Of a DNA stretch of 64,000 nt, positions 35,301 through 47,093 are shown piece by piece (position 1 is the stretch's first letter; each line of letters starts with the position of its first letter). The notes under the pieces are model-generated. The model saw only the letters and a list, made by a program, of their open reading frames with translations, had not been told where the DNA came from and searched no databases. Origin of the DNA: Mesostigma viride (Eukaryota; Streptophyta; Mesostigmatophyceae; Mesostigmatales; Mesostigmataceae). The stretch lies in contig RPFO01000154.1 in the NCBI GenBank assembly GCA_009746045.1, forward strand, positions 3,240,763 to 3,304,762, in the 5' to 3' direction. The position numbers and the translations under genes are program-made.

Positions 35301-38300
35301 GCCTTGACATAATCCGGGGCATCGGTGAGACTTTCCACCCCCTTGTGTCCCTGCGTCCACAGGTCTGGGTGCTGGACAGCGTCCCTTCGCGGATGCAGGT
35401 GAGGAGGGGGGCATGAGTCCGTTTCATGCGGCAGATTAGATTGATTCATGTGAGATTGGTTTTCATGTTGATATTAGATTGGAATTCTTATTTGTTTCCT
35501 AACTAGTTAGAGCTTTTTCATTTAAATTGGATAGAGTTATCTTCCAGTAGCTGTACTGTAACTTAGTTTCGCACTTATTGGTAAATTATGCCGCATGGCA
35601 GTGATAGAGGCAGAGAGGGCCTAGTTTCCGCCAGTTTTGTCCCGCCCGACTTTGCTGTTGAAGGATTTTGTAAGAGAACGTGTTATGGAGAATGCTCGTT
35701 CCTAAGGTGGGCCATGCCAAGAATCAGCCCAGTGGCACAAATGCTGCCTACTGAGCCTAGCTGAATAGGGATTAGGCAGCAAGTTATGTTCTCGTGTGGC
35801 CATGGCAGGGCCGGTTGTAGAGTGCAGACACGCAGACACACACATCCACGGAGATACAGATAACAAATGCACAGATAACATATGTACCAATAATAGATAC
35901 ACCGATGCACAGATAACAGATGCACAGATAACAGATGCACAGATAACAGATGCACAGATAACAGATGCACAGATAACAGATGCACAAATAATAGATACAC
36001 GGATACGCAGATACACAGATAACCGATAAGGAAATAAAAGATGCACAAATAATAGATACACGGATACGCAGATACACAGATAACCGATAAGGAAATAACA
36101 GATGCACAAATAATAGATACACGGATACGCAGACACACAGATAACCGATAAGGAAATAACAGATGCACAAATAATAGATACACGGATACGCAGATACACA
36201 GATAACCGATAAGGAAATAACAGATGCACAAATAATAGATACACGGATACGCAGATACACAGATAACCGATAAGGAAATAAAAGATGCACAAATAATAGA
36301 TACACGGATACGCAGATACACAGATAACCGATAAGGAAATAACAGATGCACAAATAATAGATACACGGATACGCAGATACACAGATAACCGATAAGGAAA
36401 TAAAAGATGCACAAATAATAGATACACGGATACGCAGATACACAGATAACCGATAAGGAAATAAAAGATGCACAAATAATAGATGCACGGGTACGCAGAC
36501 ACACAGATAACAGAAGCACAGACACGCCCATCAACCAATACACAGGCACAGAGATACGCAGAGTATTGCCTCCCTACACAGGCACGGCGTTAACTATTGA
36601 ATGACAGTGTCCGAAAAACTTGCATCGTACATCGCATACCAATAAGCTGCGTGTCATTCTAGGTTCCTTTACTATTTTGTTGTGAATATTGGGAGGTCCC
36701 CACCCGTTATGCAAATCTGTTCGTGTATGCCTTCGGCCTTTCTCTTCAGCAGGAGGGCCACACTGGGTCACCTAACTGCCTGAGTTATGTCTGAATAATC
36801 ATCGCTTTCTTATGTCACCAGAAAGGTGCTTGCCCCTCCAGGGGAAGGACCACACGGGCGTCATTGAAAAGTGCTTGAGTGATAATTAAATAATCACTTT
36901 GTTTCGCACGTCACTCAAGATGTTCTTGTCCCTCGAGCCTTGCCATTCAGGGAGAGGACCACACGGGCGTCACCAAGGTGCTTGAGTTTCTCCAAGAGCT
37001 GCCATCCCACATGAAGTCGCGCCAGTAAGTCCCTTCTTTTGGGCACACTTTTCAGCTGTATTGGTCCCGCCAGTATAGGCAATTTTACTGGAGCATGGTC
37101 TCCTCAATATCAAATTTATGTTACAATTCAATTCAATGGTCTCCTCTCGATCTGCTTGTGCCAGTAAGGGCCCTCTCTTGAGCCCATGATTTGCCTGTAT
37201 GTGGTCCCGCCAGTGAGCGTCCCTTGTGTAACGCACGATCTCACGGGTATGTGGCTGCGCTAGTCAGGCCCTTCTCTTGAGCAATTTTTTCTTTCTGTAT
37301 CAGGTAGCTTTTTGATCAGGTAGCCAATATTGCTATGCCATGACATCCTTATACTGTATATCAGGCCGTCACGCGTGTCACGCTACCTAAATATCACTTG
37401 ATTATGGATCCAGGCATACAGCATAGGTGCCTGTCCGTTAGGGCTGTCAGCAACTATGCTTCTTTTTTATTTATGCCAGCTGGTGATGGTTTGCGGTGTA
37501 CTCTTCTCACCATGCTTGGTATGCCCTAGTTGTTATTGAAGACCTTGGTGCTGGCAGCCTAGTAGCCTGGCTGTTGTGCACTCTGCATGGCCACTGTGTT
37601 GTACATCCCGCACCAGGTTCAGTGGAGCTGAGGATTATCTTGGCCTGCCAAAACGCCCTAGATATAAATAGATAGATTGATACTACTAGTAGCTAGTGTA
37701 AAAAGGAGTATAGATATAGTAGTAAACAGTTAAAGGTCCCAAGCGATCTTGCACAGTCTGGTTTGTATGTCAGATTTGGATGGCCCTAACGGGCTTTGTT
37801 ATCTTACTTATTTTAATGGTGGCCCCGATGTCATGCATACACGCATGCTTTGCAATGCCTGCTGATCAGTTATATATGTTTCCACTAAGGGCGTTTTTAC
37901 ATGGGGATTGTTAATTAAGAGCCAGCTATGTTTGGACAGCTAGCTGTGGGCATCCGTATTTGGCAGCTAGTTCTGTGTCGGGTTCGCTGTTCTCTCCAGC
38001 GGCTGCACAACGAGCATGGCCAGCACCCCGTTGCACTGTCTATCCCGATATTGTCGCAACGCTGGTCTCTGCGCCCACACCGTGAACCGTCTGCCACATC
38101 GCAACATAACACATTGCACGGCCATACACACGCCATCACAACGTATTGCACGTCGTAACAAGAACGCCCACATTTAGGCAAGGCATCTGCAGGAGCGTCA
38201 CCGTCATGTGTCCATAGCAGCCTCTCCCACTGCTGAAATGCTCAATACTAATTGCGATCATGATAGGGGTGGAATGATAGGGGTAGAATGATGGGGGTGG

Positions 38301-41300
38301 AATGATGGGGGTGGAATGATGGGGGTGGAATGATGGGGGTGGAATGATAGGGGTAGAATGATGGGGGTAGAATGATGGGGGTGGAATGATGGGGGTGGAA
38401 TGATGGGGGTAGAATGATGGGGGTGGAATGATGGGGGTGGAATGATGGGGGTGGAATGATGGGGGTGGAATGATAGGGGTGGAATGATGGGGGTGGAATG
38501 ATGGGGTGGAATGATAGGGGTGGAATGATGGGGGTGGAGTGATGGGGGTGGAATGAAGGGGGTGGAATGATAGGGGTGGAATGGTAGGGGTGGAATGATG
38601 GGGGTGGAATGATGGGGGTGGAATGATAGGGGTGGAATGATGGGGGTGGAATGATAGGGGTGGAATGGTAGGGGTGGAATGATGGGGGTGGAATGATGGG
38701 GGTGGAATGATGGGGGTGGAATGATGGGGGTGGAATGATGGGGGTGGAATGATAGGGGTGGAATGATGGGGGTGGAATGATAGGGGTAGAATGATGGGGG
38801 TGGAATGATGGGGGTGGAATGATGGGGGTGGAATGATAGGGGTGGAATGATGGGGGTGGAATGATGGGGGTGGAATGATGGGGGTGGAATGATAGGGGTA
38901 GAATGATGGGGGTGGAGTGATAGGGGTGGAATGATGGGGGTGGAATGATAGGGGTGGAATGATAGGGGTGGAATGATAGGGGTGGAATGATGGGGGTGGA
39001 ATGATAGGGGTGGAATGATAGGGGTCGAATGATAGGGGTGGAATGATAGGGGTGGAATGATGGGGGTGGAATGATGGGGGTGGAATGATGGGGGTGGAAT
39101 GATGGGGGTGGAATGATAGGGGTGGAGTGATAGGGGTGGAATGATAGGGGTAGAATGATAGGGGTGGAATGATGGGGGTGGAATGATGGGGGTGGAATGA
39201 TAGGGGTGGAATGATGGGGGTGGAATGATAGGGGTGGAATGATAGGGGTGGAATGATGGGGGTGGAATGATAGGGGTGGAATGATAGGGGTAGAATGATA
39301 GGGGTGGAATGATAGGGGTGGAATGATGGGGGTGGAATGATGGGGGTGGAATGATGGGGGTGGAATGATGGGGGTGGAATGATAGGGGTGGAATGATAGG
39401 GGTAGAATGATGGGGGTGGAATGATGGGGGTGGAATGATGGGGGTGGAATGATGGGGGTGGAATGATAGGGGTGGAATGGTAGGGGTGGAATGATAGGGG
39501 TAGAATGATAGGGGTGGAATGATGGGGGTGGAATGATAGGGTAGAATGATGGGGGTGGAATGATTGGGGTGGAATGATAGGGGTGGAATGATGATGCTGG
39601 TCGCCACCACCGCCGCAGGCAGCTGCAGGAGCGCGCATCCCCGTGTCTGGCATGTGAGAATGCGCAGTAAGCACGGTTACGATACGCGACATATGTGCGC
39701 AGTAATTAGAACCCTGGTTGCCGCACCCTCAACAAGAACGCAGGCAGGTGCAGGAGAGCGCGGTCATGAGTGCGTCTGCCTGCATCACCGCATCTGCCTG
39801 CGTGAGTGCTAGAATGCGCAGTAGTACTATCAGTTTTTTGTCGCCACACCCGCACGGTAACCACACCCGCCACCACAGGTAGCTGCAGGAGCTCATCAGC
39901 TGCATTTTCATGATGCCCTGGATAGGACCAATGGAAACGCGCTATATAAATGCTGGTCGCCATAGTAATCCACATCCACATAATGCAGCAGGCAGCTACA
40001 GGAGCGCGTGGCCAAGTGCCTATGGCCGTACCATGAATGATATGTTTTTTATTTGGATTGTTTTCGCCACCACCGCAGGCAGCTGCAGGAGCGCGCGGCC
40101 AAGCGGGGCTTCAGCGCGGAGCTGGGCGCGTGGCTCAGCATGAACCTGGTGCAGGACCCTGACAGGGAGGGGTGGTACGCCTGGTCCCTCAACCGCAGCG
40201 GTGCGATGGAGATGTTCCAGTCGTACAGGTATAGTGTACATTCTAGATCCATATTGTACTTATTATCATTGTAGCAAGTCATCAATCCATGAAGCAGCGG
40301 CGGGACGAAGGTGTTCCAGTTGTACAGGAACCCTCGTTTAGACAGGTTGGGTCTTGAACAACGACGTAGGCGTGTCCGCAGGTGCACTGATTAAGACCGG
40401 CTGGGTATTGGTTAAGAAAGCCCACAAGACAGGATCTTCGTTCTTCCGCATGTTTTGGGTACAGATTAAGAAGGACGGCGGGGTATGTCAATGCCGCGGC
40501 ATGATGGGCATGCTTCCAAGACTTCTCCAAGAAGCAATGACCATGACTTTTCCAAGAAGCCATCGGCGTGGATATTGGCGCTGTGAATAATGTTGTTGTA
40601 AAGATATACCAGTCGCTCTGGTTTATTGGCTGTTGTAGAGGGGATTGTGCAATCAACCCCATCGCGCCTGTGGTTAGGCTCTGTTAGAAGGGATCTGGCA
40701 CTCTGTGTGTGTGCGTGTGTGCGCGCGCAAAATGCCTCCGGGGCTTGGCGGGGAAGGGGCCAGGGTGGGGAGGGAAAGGGGGACATGGGATAAAGGAGAG
40801 CGTGGGCAGGCAAATGTAAGGTCCTGCAGGGGGCTGTGGAAGTATGACATGTACTTGTGGTGAGTTGTGTTTGTGCTTGCCCGTCTCTGCATACGCGTCT
40901 ATCATAGTTGCCTCTATGCGTATCAGAGAAGACTTTGTTGGATGGATGTCATCAGGAAGGAATTGACCAGCGCCTGGGAGAAGCAACGGCTTTCTGGGCA
41001 CTGTGCTTGTGGTTATTATCACGTCCGGTGACTGTGCCGAGCTTCTACAGAGGAAAACCTTGTTTGCAGCACCTGCTTGCAGTACCTGTTAATAGATCCT
41101 CTGTGCCTGCTTCGGTGTGTGGTGACTAAATGTCCCGAACAACGGCACCAGGGGGGAATGCCATGCCCCTGGTTGTCAGCCTTGCAATAGACAGGTTGTC
41201 ATGCATATAGTCCTATCGATTGTCATCATGCTACTATGTACATAACCCATACTACAGTATCGAGTCATCCATGGATATCAAGTCCTAGCGGACTCCCTTG

Positions 41301-43379
41301 CACGGTTGCATCTCCCATGAGCTCTCACCATGCTTGCCGTCAACAAGTGGGCCGAACATACATGGAGCCTTGCTTTGCTTCGTCTATGGTTCCCCCTGAC
41401 ACGCCTGGACCCCCACCTGTTCTCTTCACCACGCCTCGCATCCTTCTCTCCCGTCTCCTATTCCCTTGCCTCGCCCCTTGTCATCTGCGCGATTGCAGGG
41501 AAGAAGACTACCTGCCGTTTCTTCGGACATTACCGCCAGGCACGTAATCTATCTCTGTCACAAGTTACTCGTGTGCATGGGTACCCACTACGAGTGTAAT
41601 TTTATCTTTGTAATTTTATCCTCGTAAAATATAATTCCCAGAGGAAGAGCAGGAGTGAACGGGGATATTTGTTCCTCGTATAATTGATATCTTTGTAATT
41701 TTCATCTTTGTTACTTTGTAGAATATAATGTACCAGAGGGAGAGAGGAGTGGACGGGAAAGGGACAGGGGAACGGGTTTCACGTTGCTGGGCGGGACCCA
41801 ACGAATGCGTTTGCCACGTGGAATCAAGACGGAATGAGCCGAGTGCCTGCCACCTGGCAGAAAGCGTGATTGCGGGTGTGGGCGTCGATTGTGCAGCTAC
41901 GGTTGCAGTAATCAGCCACGGAAAAGCCTGCTGCTCGCTCAGGGACGTTGTGGTAGCTTAATGTCATGGAATAGCACGGCTGATGGCTAATATGTGCTGT
42001 GGTGGATTCAGCTACCAGAGCATGCTATGCTCGGTGGCCTATTTTTACGGTGGATAAACTTTGTGGTTACATGTGCGTGCGCATGAGGAAGGGGGGGGGG
42101 AAGGGGGAACGGGCGTGGGCGTGGGCGTGGGCGTGGGCGTGGGCGTGGGCGTGGGCGTGGGCGTGGGCGTGGGCGTGGGCGTGGGCGTGGGCGTGGGCGT
42201 GGGCGTGGGCGTGGGCGTGGGCGTGGGCGTGGGCGTGGGCGTGGGCGTGGGCGTGGGCGTGGGCGTGGGCGTGGGCATGTGATGGTTGGTGGTTCTGGGT
42301 GTGGGGGAAGCGTGCTGTAACTATTTGGCTTCTTATTATTATGACTTTATATCATGGCACAAAGATGCCTTTCTTGTGCATGATAATCCTGGCGTGGAGT
42401 CGTATCTTGTTGGTGTATGATTGGGCCAGTGTTACCGTGGAATTACTGTGCCTTTTTAAAAAGAAAATGTACCCATTATTGAGTTGATCAGCGCAGGGTG
42501 GACAGACATTTTGACGCCAAGATCTGTGACATGATTAGGAACCACAAGAAACGTAATAATCTATATGTGGAGGAACCACACGAAACCTGAACAAATATGA
42601 ATACATAGTAGTTTTAATACATGGAGGAACCACACGAAACCTTAGCAAAGCCTGCTGCACTGCTTGCCCATGAGTCAATAAACTCACAGAGCATATTCCA
42701 TGGCCCAGCCACCACTTACACCAATTTTGATACCAGTCATACTATGAGGCAATTATCATGTCCATATCATTATCCAGTGGCCAACCACCATACTCATATA
42801 ACTGTGGGACGGCTTTACTATGATTTTTCTCATGATTCTTCTCCTGATTCAGACTGTCCCCGTTATAAGTTTAACTACAGGAGATCACGCTCTCAAGGCA
42901 ATCCACTGCAGATGTGAGGCTGTTCACGCGTACTCCGCTAAAGAATAAGCCAGGCATTATGCTGAAAATTGCAGCACTTGTCGATTGTGGTCAATATGGG
43001 ACCGAGCTTGTAATTGCTAAATCCTGTGTGAGTAGGCCTGCTGTTATAATCATGTTGTGTGTGTGTGTCTGATGCGGGGTCCTGTAATCCGTGCTACCTG
43101 TGCTTGCACGCCTTTCTCTGCTGCTTGGCACGGCTGATTATCATTGGTACTGACCATTTTGCAGCTGTCCGGGTGGACATCGTGCGGGCTGTCAGAAGTG
43201 ACCGCTGGAACCCTGAGAACACCGCGGCGGTGCACCAGGTGGTGGCGGACACTGAAATGTTCGGTGGTCGGGGGGAGGGCGGCATGGTCGCATTTCACAA
43301 TCTAGAGGACGCGGGCCATTGGCTGCATACAGACAACCCGCATGGGTTAGTTGACCTGATGACCCGCTTTCTGTCATGA
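29372..43379 (+). CDS. ABHD11-like alpha/beta hydrolase, probably mitochondrial
   Basis: Nine exons (29372-29672, 30121-30177, 31844-31956, 33397-33468, 35363-35398, 36951-37024, 40079-40228, 41499-41539, 43165-43379) join in phase to 352 residues plus TGA. The fold's landmarks are in order: the oxyanion/strand motif 'LFLHGLLG' (residues 73-80), [13 protein letters not shown], the nucleophile elbow GHSLGG with Ser153, SDRW with Asp294 as the likely acid, and EDAGHWLH with His333. The 'D.RNHG' motif, C-terminal 'AGHW.H.D.P' and short lid identify the ABHD11/YfbB-like esterase group; human ABHD11 acts in mitochondria. The first ~45 residues, basic and lacking acidic residues except E7, could be a transit peptide (inference). 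Introns 4 (CAG|GCAAGT) and 8 (CAG|GCACGT) use GC donors; the others use GT. Exons 6 and 7 are surrounded by tandem copies of their own splice junctions. The start is the first Met in the open frame. Confidence 0.93.
30205..30295. repeat. 10-bp GATAGGTATA-type repeat in ABHD11 intron 2
   Basis: About eight degenerate copies of 'gataggtatagt', starting 28 bp after the exon 2 donor. Confidence 0.85.
32063..32290. repeat. 10-bp CATCCGTGCC minisatellite in ABHD11 intron 3
   Basis: About 23 nearly perfect copies. Two copies read CATGCGTGCC. Since 10 is not a multiple of three, every frame is open on both strands, producing spurious proteins. Confidence 0.97.
32579..33106. mobile_element. Non-autonomous DNA transposon (MITE-like) in ABHD11 intron 3
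   Basis: 528 bp bounded by inverted repeats. The left end CAGCATGTTCACACT is matched by the right end AGTGTGAACATGCTG, with weaker inversion continuing to about 30 bp (AATTCCG on both sides). Flanks are TGA (32576-32578) and TAA (33107-33109), possibly a mutated 3-bp target duplication as in PIF/Harbinger elements. No transposase is encoded. A HARBI1-like fragment lies at the left window edge, but its relationship is unproven. Confidence 0.75.
34124..34350. repeat. 27-bp minisatellite in ABHD11 intron 4
   Basis: About eight copies of 'tgtgccaatgtggtttccct' plus 'ctatttg', two of them with 'ctaaatg'. One copy has a 2-base deletion ('gccacgtgg'). Confidence 0.95.
35160..35275. repeat. About 20-bp tandem repeat before ABHD11 exon 5
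   Basis: Five copies of 'cacccctcccgatattctgc'-type units ending about 90 bp before the exon 5 acceptor. Confidence 0.8.
35870..36525. repeat. 61-bp satellite-like array in ABHD11 intron 5
   Basis: Nine nearly identical 61-bp units (start points 36001, 36062, 36123, 36184, 36245, 36306, 36367, 36428, 36489) containing 'ggatacgcagatacacagat', preceded by five 15-bp units 'agatgcacagataac'. All three minus frames are open across it and look like membrane proteins ([10 protein letters not shown]), but the 61-bp period shifts frame at every unit, so these are artefacts. Confidence 0.95.
36745..36950 (+). repeat. Two upstream copies of ABHD11 exon 6 acceptor and start
   Basis: The true exon 6 starts at 36951 ('ggagaggaccacacgggcgt'). 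A close copy starts at 36842 ('gggaaggaccacacgggcgt', 109 bp upstream) and a more decayed one near 36750. Shared downstream words ('taataatcatcgctttct' and 'aaataatcactttgtttc') show that the unit includes sequence between the copies. Confidence 0.85.
37018..37270 (+). repeat. Four downstream copies of ABHD11 exon 6 donor
   Basis: After the true end at 37024 (cgcgcca|gtaagt), copies with end equivalents 37072, 37163, 37212 and 37262 repeat '(c)cgcca|gt.ag' plus 'ccctt.tcttgagc', mostly at 48-50 bp spacing. All four keep GT. Confidence 0.8.
38263..39596. repeat. 14-bp GGAATGATGGGGGT minisatellite in ABHD11 intron 6
   Basis: About 95 copies over 1.33 kb, with ATAGGGGT, TAGAATG and TGGTAGG variants. 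It is followed within 20 bp by the duplicated acceptor array of exon 7. G-rich on the transcript strand. Confidence 0.97.
39601..40090 (+). repeat. Four upstream copies of ABHD11 exon 7 acceptor and start
   Basis: The real start is 40079 (ccaccgcag|gcagctgcagg then agcgcgcggccaag). Copies start at 39619, 39744, 39879 and 39992, each with CAG plus 'gcagctgcaggagcgcg' or a close variant, spaced 87-135 bp. All keep AG. A single copy of the exon end ('gtgttccagttgtacag', end equivalent 40327) lies after the donor at 40228, with GT lost. Confidence 0.9.
42107..42276. repeat. 6-bp GTGGGC repeat in ABHD11 intron 8
   Basis: About 27 perfect tandem hexamers. It encodes Trp-Ala, Gly-Val or Pro-Thr strings depending on frame; none is a real protein. 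Confidence 0.98.
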
Positions 43380-43487
43380 TATCGTCACGATAGTAAGGGA
43401 GACAACTATATTGAGTGCGTGGATGGTCATGAGATCAGTTGGCTTACCACTACCATATAAATGCCGACATCATTTATACATATACTA

Positions 43488-43545
43488 CTATTCATTGAGA
43501 ATGAAAAATTATGGAATTGAGACCAGCATGCAACATTAGGAAACT
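43488..43545 (-). mobile_element. Degenerate 3' end of family A retrotransposon
   Basis: The reverse complement has 'ttgcatgctggtctcaattc' and 'cattctcaatgaata', a decayed version of the 3' terminus shared by the copies at 43618, 44022, 45048 and 47946. It starts about 110 bp after the ABHD11 stop. Confidence 0.6.
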
Positions 43546-43617
43546 GCCCATGTCAAAGAGATTAAAATATATTCATTGAGGATCGATGATAAATATATGT
43601 GATAGATAGTATACGTG

Positions 43618-43890
43618 ATATTCCGCCGCACCCGGGCCGACTTTGTCGCGACCCATGCGGTCTAGATCCCTTCCAGGCCTGCATGGTGGGCCGGCAGCGC
43701 TGTTGCTGGCAGCGTGTAGTTTGGTGATGTATAGTTAGTTGTACCTTGTGCAGCTGGCGTGATCCTTGGATATCCGTGTCAGATTACTATTAATTTCTTC
43801 AGGGTTATTCTCCCAGTTATCGGGTTTTTCCTTATGTTGCATGCCCATCTCACCTCCGTAATCTATCATTCTCAATGAATATATATCATC
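43618..43890 (+). mobile_element. Family A non-LTR element, 5'-truncated copy (3' end only)
   Basis: Carries the last codons of the element protein (FRRTRADFVATHAV and stop at about 43665), then its 3' UTR ending 'cattctcaatgaatatatat'. A partial second 3' end follows at 43930-44021. Confidence 0.85.
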
Positions 43891-44021
43891 CTTCTTATAT
43901 ATTAAATAGAAGTATATAATTACTCTTCTTATATATATCATTCTTCTTTTCGGGGTTTTCCTTCTGTTGCATGCCCACCTCACCTCCGTAATTTATCATT
44001 CTCAATGAATATATATCATCC

Positions 44022-44240
44022 TAGATCCCTCCCAGGCCTGCCTGGTGGGCCGGCAGCGATGCATTGCTGCGTGTCGTAGGTTTGTGATGTAGTTAGTTGT
44101 ACCTTGTGCAGCTGGCGTGATCCTTGGATGTCCGTGTCAGATTACTATTAATTTCTTCAGGGTTCTTCTTCTTTTCGGGGTTTTCCTTATGTTGCATGCC
44201 AATCTCACCTCCGTAATTTATCATTCTCAATGAATATATA
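44022..44240 (+). mobile_element. Family A non-LTR element, 3' UTR copy
   Basis: Same UTR from 'tagatccctcccaggcctgc' to 'cattctcaatgaatatatat', diverged in the middle ('ttcttcttcttttcgggg'). It is joined head to tail to the partial copy at 43930-44021. Confidence 0.8.
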
Positions 44241-45047
44241 TTAAAATTAAATTAAATTATAACATGCCTCCGTTGGGAGATCATGTAGCACATATTCCTT
44301 GATGGGTGGTGGAGTGGAGAGAGCCGCGTAATCGGACTATCCTAACGCGAATCTATCTAGTCTAGAAAAATCCTAACTACCCTACTCATCAAAACGCCTA
44401 GGACCTAGATAGCTTATACCATCCATTCCATCCCATGTTCCCCTCCCATGCACTGGGGACTTATGCTCACGTGACGCAGTCACGTGTCTATTAATTAATT
44501 AATTAATTAATTAATTAATTAATTAATTAATCAAAACGCCTCCTCCTCTTGGGGGGAGGTGGCTTGCCCACAGCGGGGTCGGGCGTGTGAGCCTTGACAA
44601 TCTTCTGCCACCGCGTCTTGTTCTGCATGGCAGTCCACAGAAGGGAGAGAGAGTGGATGCGGTATTCAAACTGGGCTGGGACCAGTAGGTCATCCAGCAA
44701 CATCTGGACGTAGTTCGTGACATGTTTCCCTACCCTTTTCGGGGAATGCCCTTGGGGCCAGGCCAGGTCAGAATGTGCCGCCCTGGCTGGCCAAGCCGCT
44801 GGGGGCCTGCCAGACCAAGGGCGGTGTCGACCTGGCTGGTGCGAGCAAGGTGTCCTACAAATGCTATCCTACGCTGTCTAATCTCGTCCGAAATACGAGG
44901 CATGCCCTTATACAAAGACTCTAATGACGGGCGCTTGGAAAACCCTACGTTCAGGACCTGTCGGAGAATCCTGGTTACCGTGCCGTTGATCGAGCCTGGC
45001 TGCCAGTGTGGTTGTGAGTGACGCCTAGCTCGGCGCCATACGTGAAT
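44241..45047 (-). mobile_element. Family B non-LTR retrotransposon, 5'-truncated copy 2
   Basis: The minus strand encodes TVTRILRQVLNVGFSKRPS, SLYKGMPRISDEIRQRR and 'IAFVGHLARTSQVDTALG', then a second frame with LLDDLLVPAQFEYRIHS. This is the terminal 'R.lL....P.+S.eIr.RRl.F.GH..R' block of many LINE polymerases. The 3' end is A/T-rich and preceded by a 40-bp TTAA repeat (44491-44530). Stops and at least one frameshift show it is dead. Confidence 0.8.
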
Positions 45048-47093
45048 ATATATTCATTGAGAATGATAGATTACGGAGGTGAGATGGGCATGCAACATAA
45101 GGAAAAACCCGATAACTGGGAGAATAACCCTGAAGAAATTAATAGTAATCTGACACGGACATCCAAGGATCACGCCAGCTGCACAAGGTACAACTAACTA
45201 TACATCACAAAACTACACGCAGCAACAGCGCTGCCGGCCCACCATGCAGGCCTGGAAGGGATCTAGACCGCATGGGTCGCGACAAAGTCGGCCCGGGTGC
45301 GGCGGAATAGCACATCAGCCACGGTGCGAGTGAGGGCGAGTGACAGGCGCTGCCGCCAATACGAGGACCACATGCCGGCGGGCAGACCACGGGGCGGTCT
45401 GACCCTCGAGGTCGAGGCGGTCTTCATGGCGCTGGCAGCACTCGTGGAAAAACTCCGCTGTCTTTGGGCCCATGGCCCCGAACTCCTCAAGGACAAAGGG
45501 GATGACCCGGTGGGGCCCCACATTGCCGTAGGAGGCAAACTTGTCGCGCTCAGCCACAGCGGCAGCAGCGCCGGCATCCACAGCCGCCCGGAGGATGTGG
45601 CGACCGGAGAGCGGCCGAGCCACGGAGACATCGATGTGCAGGTGGCGACCCTGCCCGTCGTAGTCAAGCACGGTAATGTCGGGGCGGTGGTTGGGTGAGT
45701 AGAGGGCGGCCCCATCCGCGTCCTCGCACTTGATGGTGGAGTGGGGAAAGACCGACCGAACCATGGCACACACCACCCGGAAGAGAGCGGTATGGAGATA
45801 GAGGAACCAGTTCTGGTTGTGCTGGCCACCCATGCACGCGATGTAGTGCGTCCCAGTAGTATCCAGAGCAAGCCCGCAGCTGCCGCAGGACGCACCCGCC
45901 GTGATCAGTGATGAGAGGTTGCGGGGCAAAGAGCTGGTGGCGGAGAGCGATGGCGTAAAGGGCCGGAACCAGCGTGAACAAAGGGCTCATGGGGAGGGCA
46001 CGCAGGAATGCGGACCCCACGCTCCCCTCAAGGGAAACGGAGTGAAGCCAAGCCTTCCCCTGATCGTTCAAGCTCGCATGCACAGACCCATCCAGTCGGC
46101 ACAGTGTAGTATACCCGCGTAGGTCTTTTGTTGTTGTTCATGAACGCAGGCAGGGAAGACACTAGGACTGACGACAGTGGACACGCCGGGCGTGCCCCGG
46201 GGCAGGCGACGGTGGACGGCCTGAGCGGGGCGGACGAGGTCGCAAGCGTGCTGGATCCCGAGGTAAGAATCCTGCACAGCCTGCACAAAGGGGAACTTAG
46301 GGGGATGGGGTGACCAAGTTGGCGGAATGGCGCTGACGGCGCTGGGGACCAACCGGTGGATCTCCGCCCAGGCCTGAGCAACAGAGCCAAGGAAGGCGGC
46401 GGGGGCGAGGCGGGCGGCGCGGGTGAGCCCACACCCGCCCATGCATGCGGCAGGGGAGGGTGGCCAAGCGCATGCATGGAGTGAGCTGGCAGGCTAGGGC
46501 CGGGGAGGAGCACCTGCAAGGCGGCCTGAATGCGCTCGTCATGGCCTTCCGCGGCAAGCCGCACCAAGTGGGGAAGAGCGCCACGGAGCCAGTGAACCAC
46601 CCGCGGGTGGGCGCAAAACCACAGGAGGAGCCCTTGGGTCTGGGGGTCCTTGAGGCGCGCCCAAGTCTCGAGGACATCATGGGTGCGCTGTGCCACGGTG
46701 GCCGGGAGCTCCTCTTCGACGTAGTCAGGGTCACCCACAGGGACGCCCAGGCACGAGAAACCACGCGCCCGCGCCAATGCCCCCGGGATAGCTGCGGGGA
46801 AGCCAGAGCACTGAGTCCCCCTGCATGGGGCGAAAAGACTGCACACTTGGGGAGGGTGAGCCGAAGGTTGATGGCCGCCATGGCCACTTCAAGGGCAACC
46901 AGGGCGGCAACCACAGCGTCGGCCGGGCCAAGGGCATGGATATCGTCCATATAGGCGAGGAGCACGACATCCGGGTGCGCAGCGTGGACACCTTGGAGAG
47001 CCTTGTGCAGCGGGGCAGACAGGTAAAAGGGGCCGAGGGGGTCACCTTGCTGGGTTCCTGTGCGATCCCATGCGGGCCCCGAACGTACTCCTC
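45048..47093 (-). mobile_element. Family A non-LTR retrotransposon: RT, CCHC knuckle, restriction-like endonuclease
   Basis: Read on the minus strand from 47093, the RT palm blocks come first: RTGTQQGDPLGPFYL, then 'VVLLAYMDDIHALG' with the YMDD catalytic motif. Next is the post-RT segment 'LGVPVGDPDYVEEEL' with 'LKDPQTQGLLLWFCAHPRVV', then 'GGCGLTRAARLAPAAFLGS' and WLHSVSLEGSVGSAFL. A C-x2-C-x9-H-x3-C knuckle (CGSCG to HYIAC, near 45880) is followed by 'HRPDITVLDYDGQGRHLHID' and 'KFASYGNVGPHRVIPFV'. The RPD...D...K spacing fits the C-terminal restriction-like endonuclease of R2/NeSL-type elements. It ends RTRADFVATHAV at 45263 with a 3' UTR to 45048. Several frameshifts break it into frames 47102-46731, 46965-46297, 46846-46028, 46442-46068 and 45929-45263. 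The 5' part, including the first RT blocks, is missing. Confidence 0.88.

Noticed and set aside
35870-36525. CRISPR-like array
   Set aside because: Direct tandem units with no unique spacers; the host is eukaryotic.
35683-36549. Three overlapping long minus frames resembling multi-pass membrane proteins
   Set aside because: They are the same 61-bp tandem array read in three frames; the period is not a multiple of three.
38136-39692. 518-aa and 450-aa Pro/His/Ser-rich minus frames
   Set aside because: Translation of the 14-bp minisatellite in ABHD11 intron 6; opposite strand to the gene.
42045-42282. Poly Pro-Thr, Gly-Val or Trp-Ala proteins
   Set aside because: Pure hexamer repeat.
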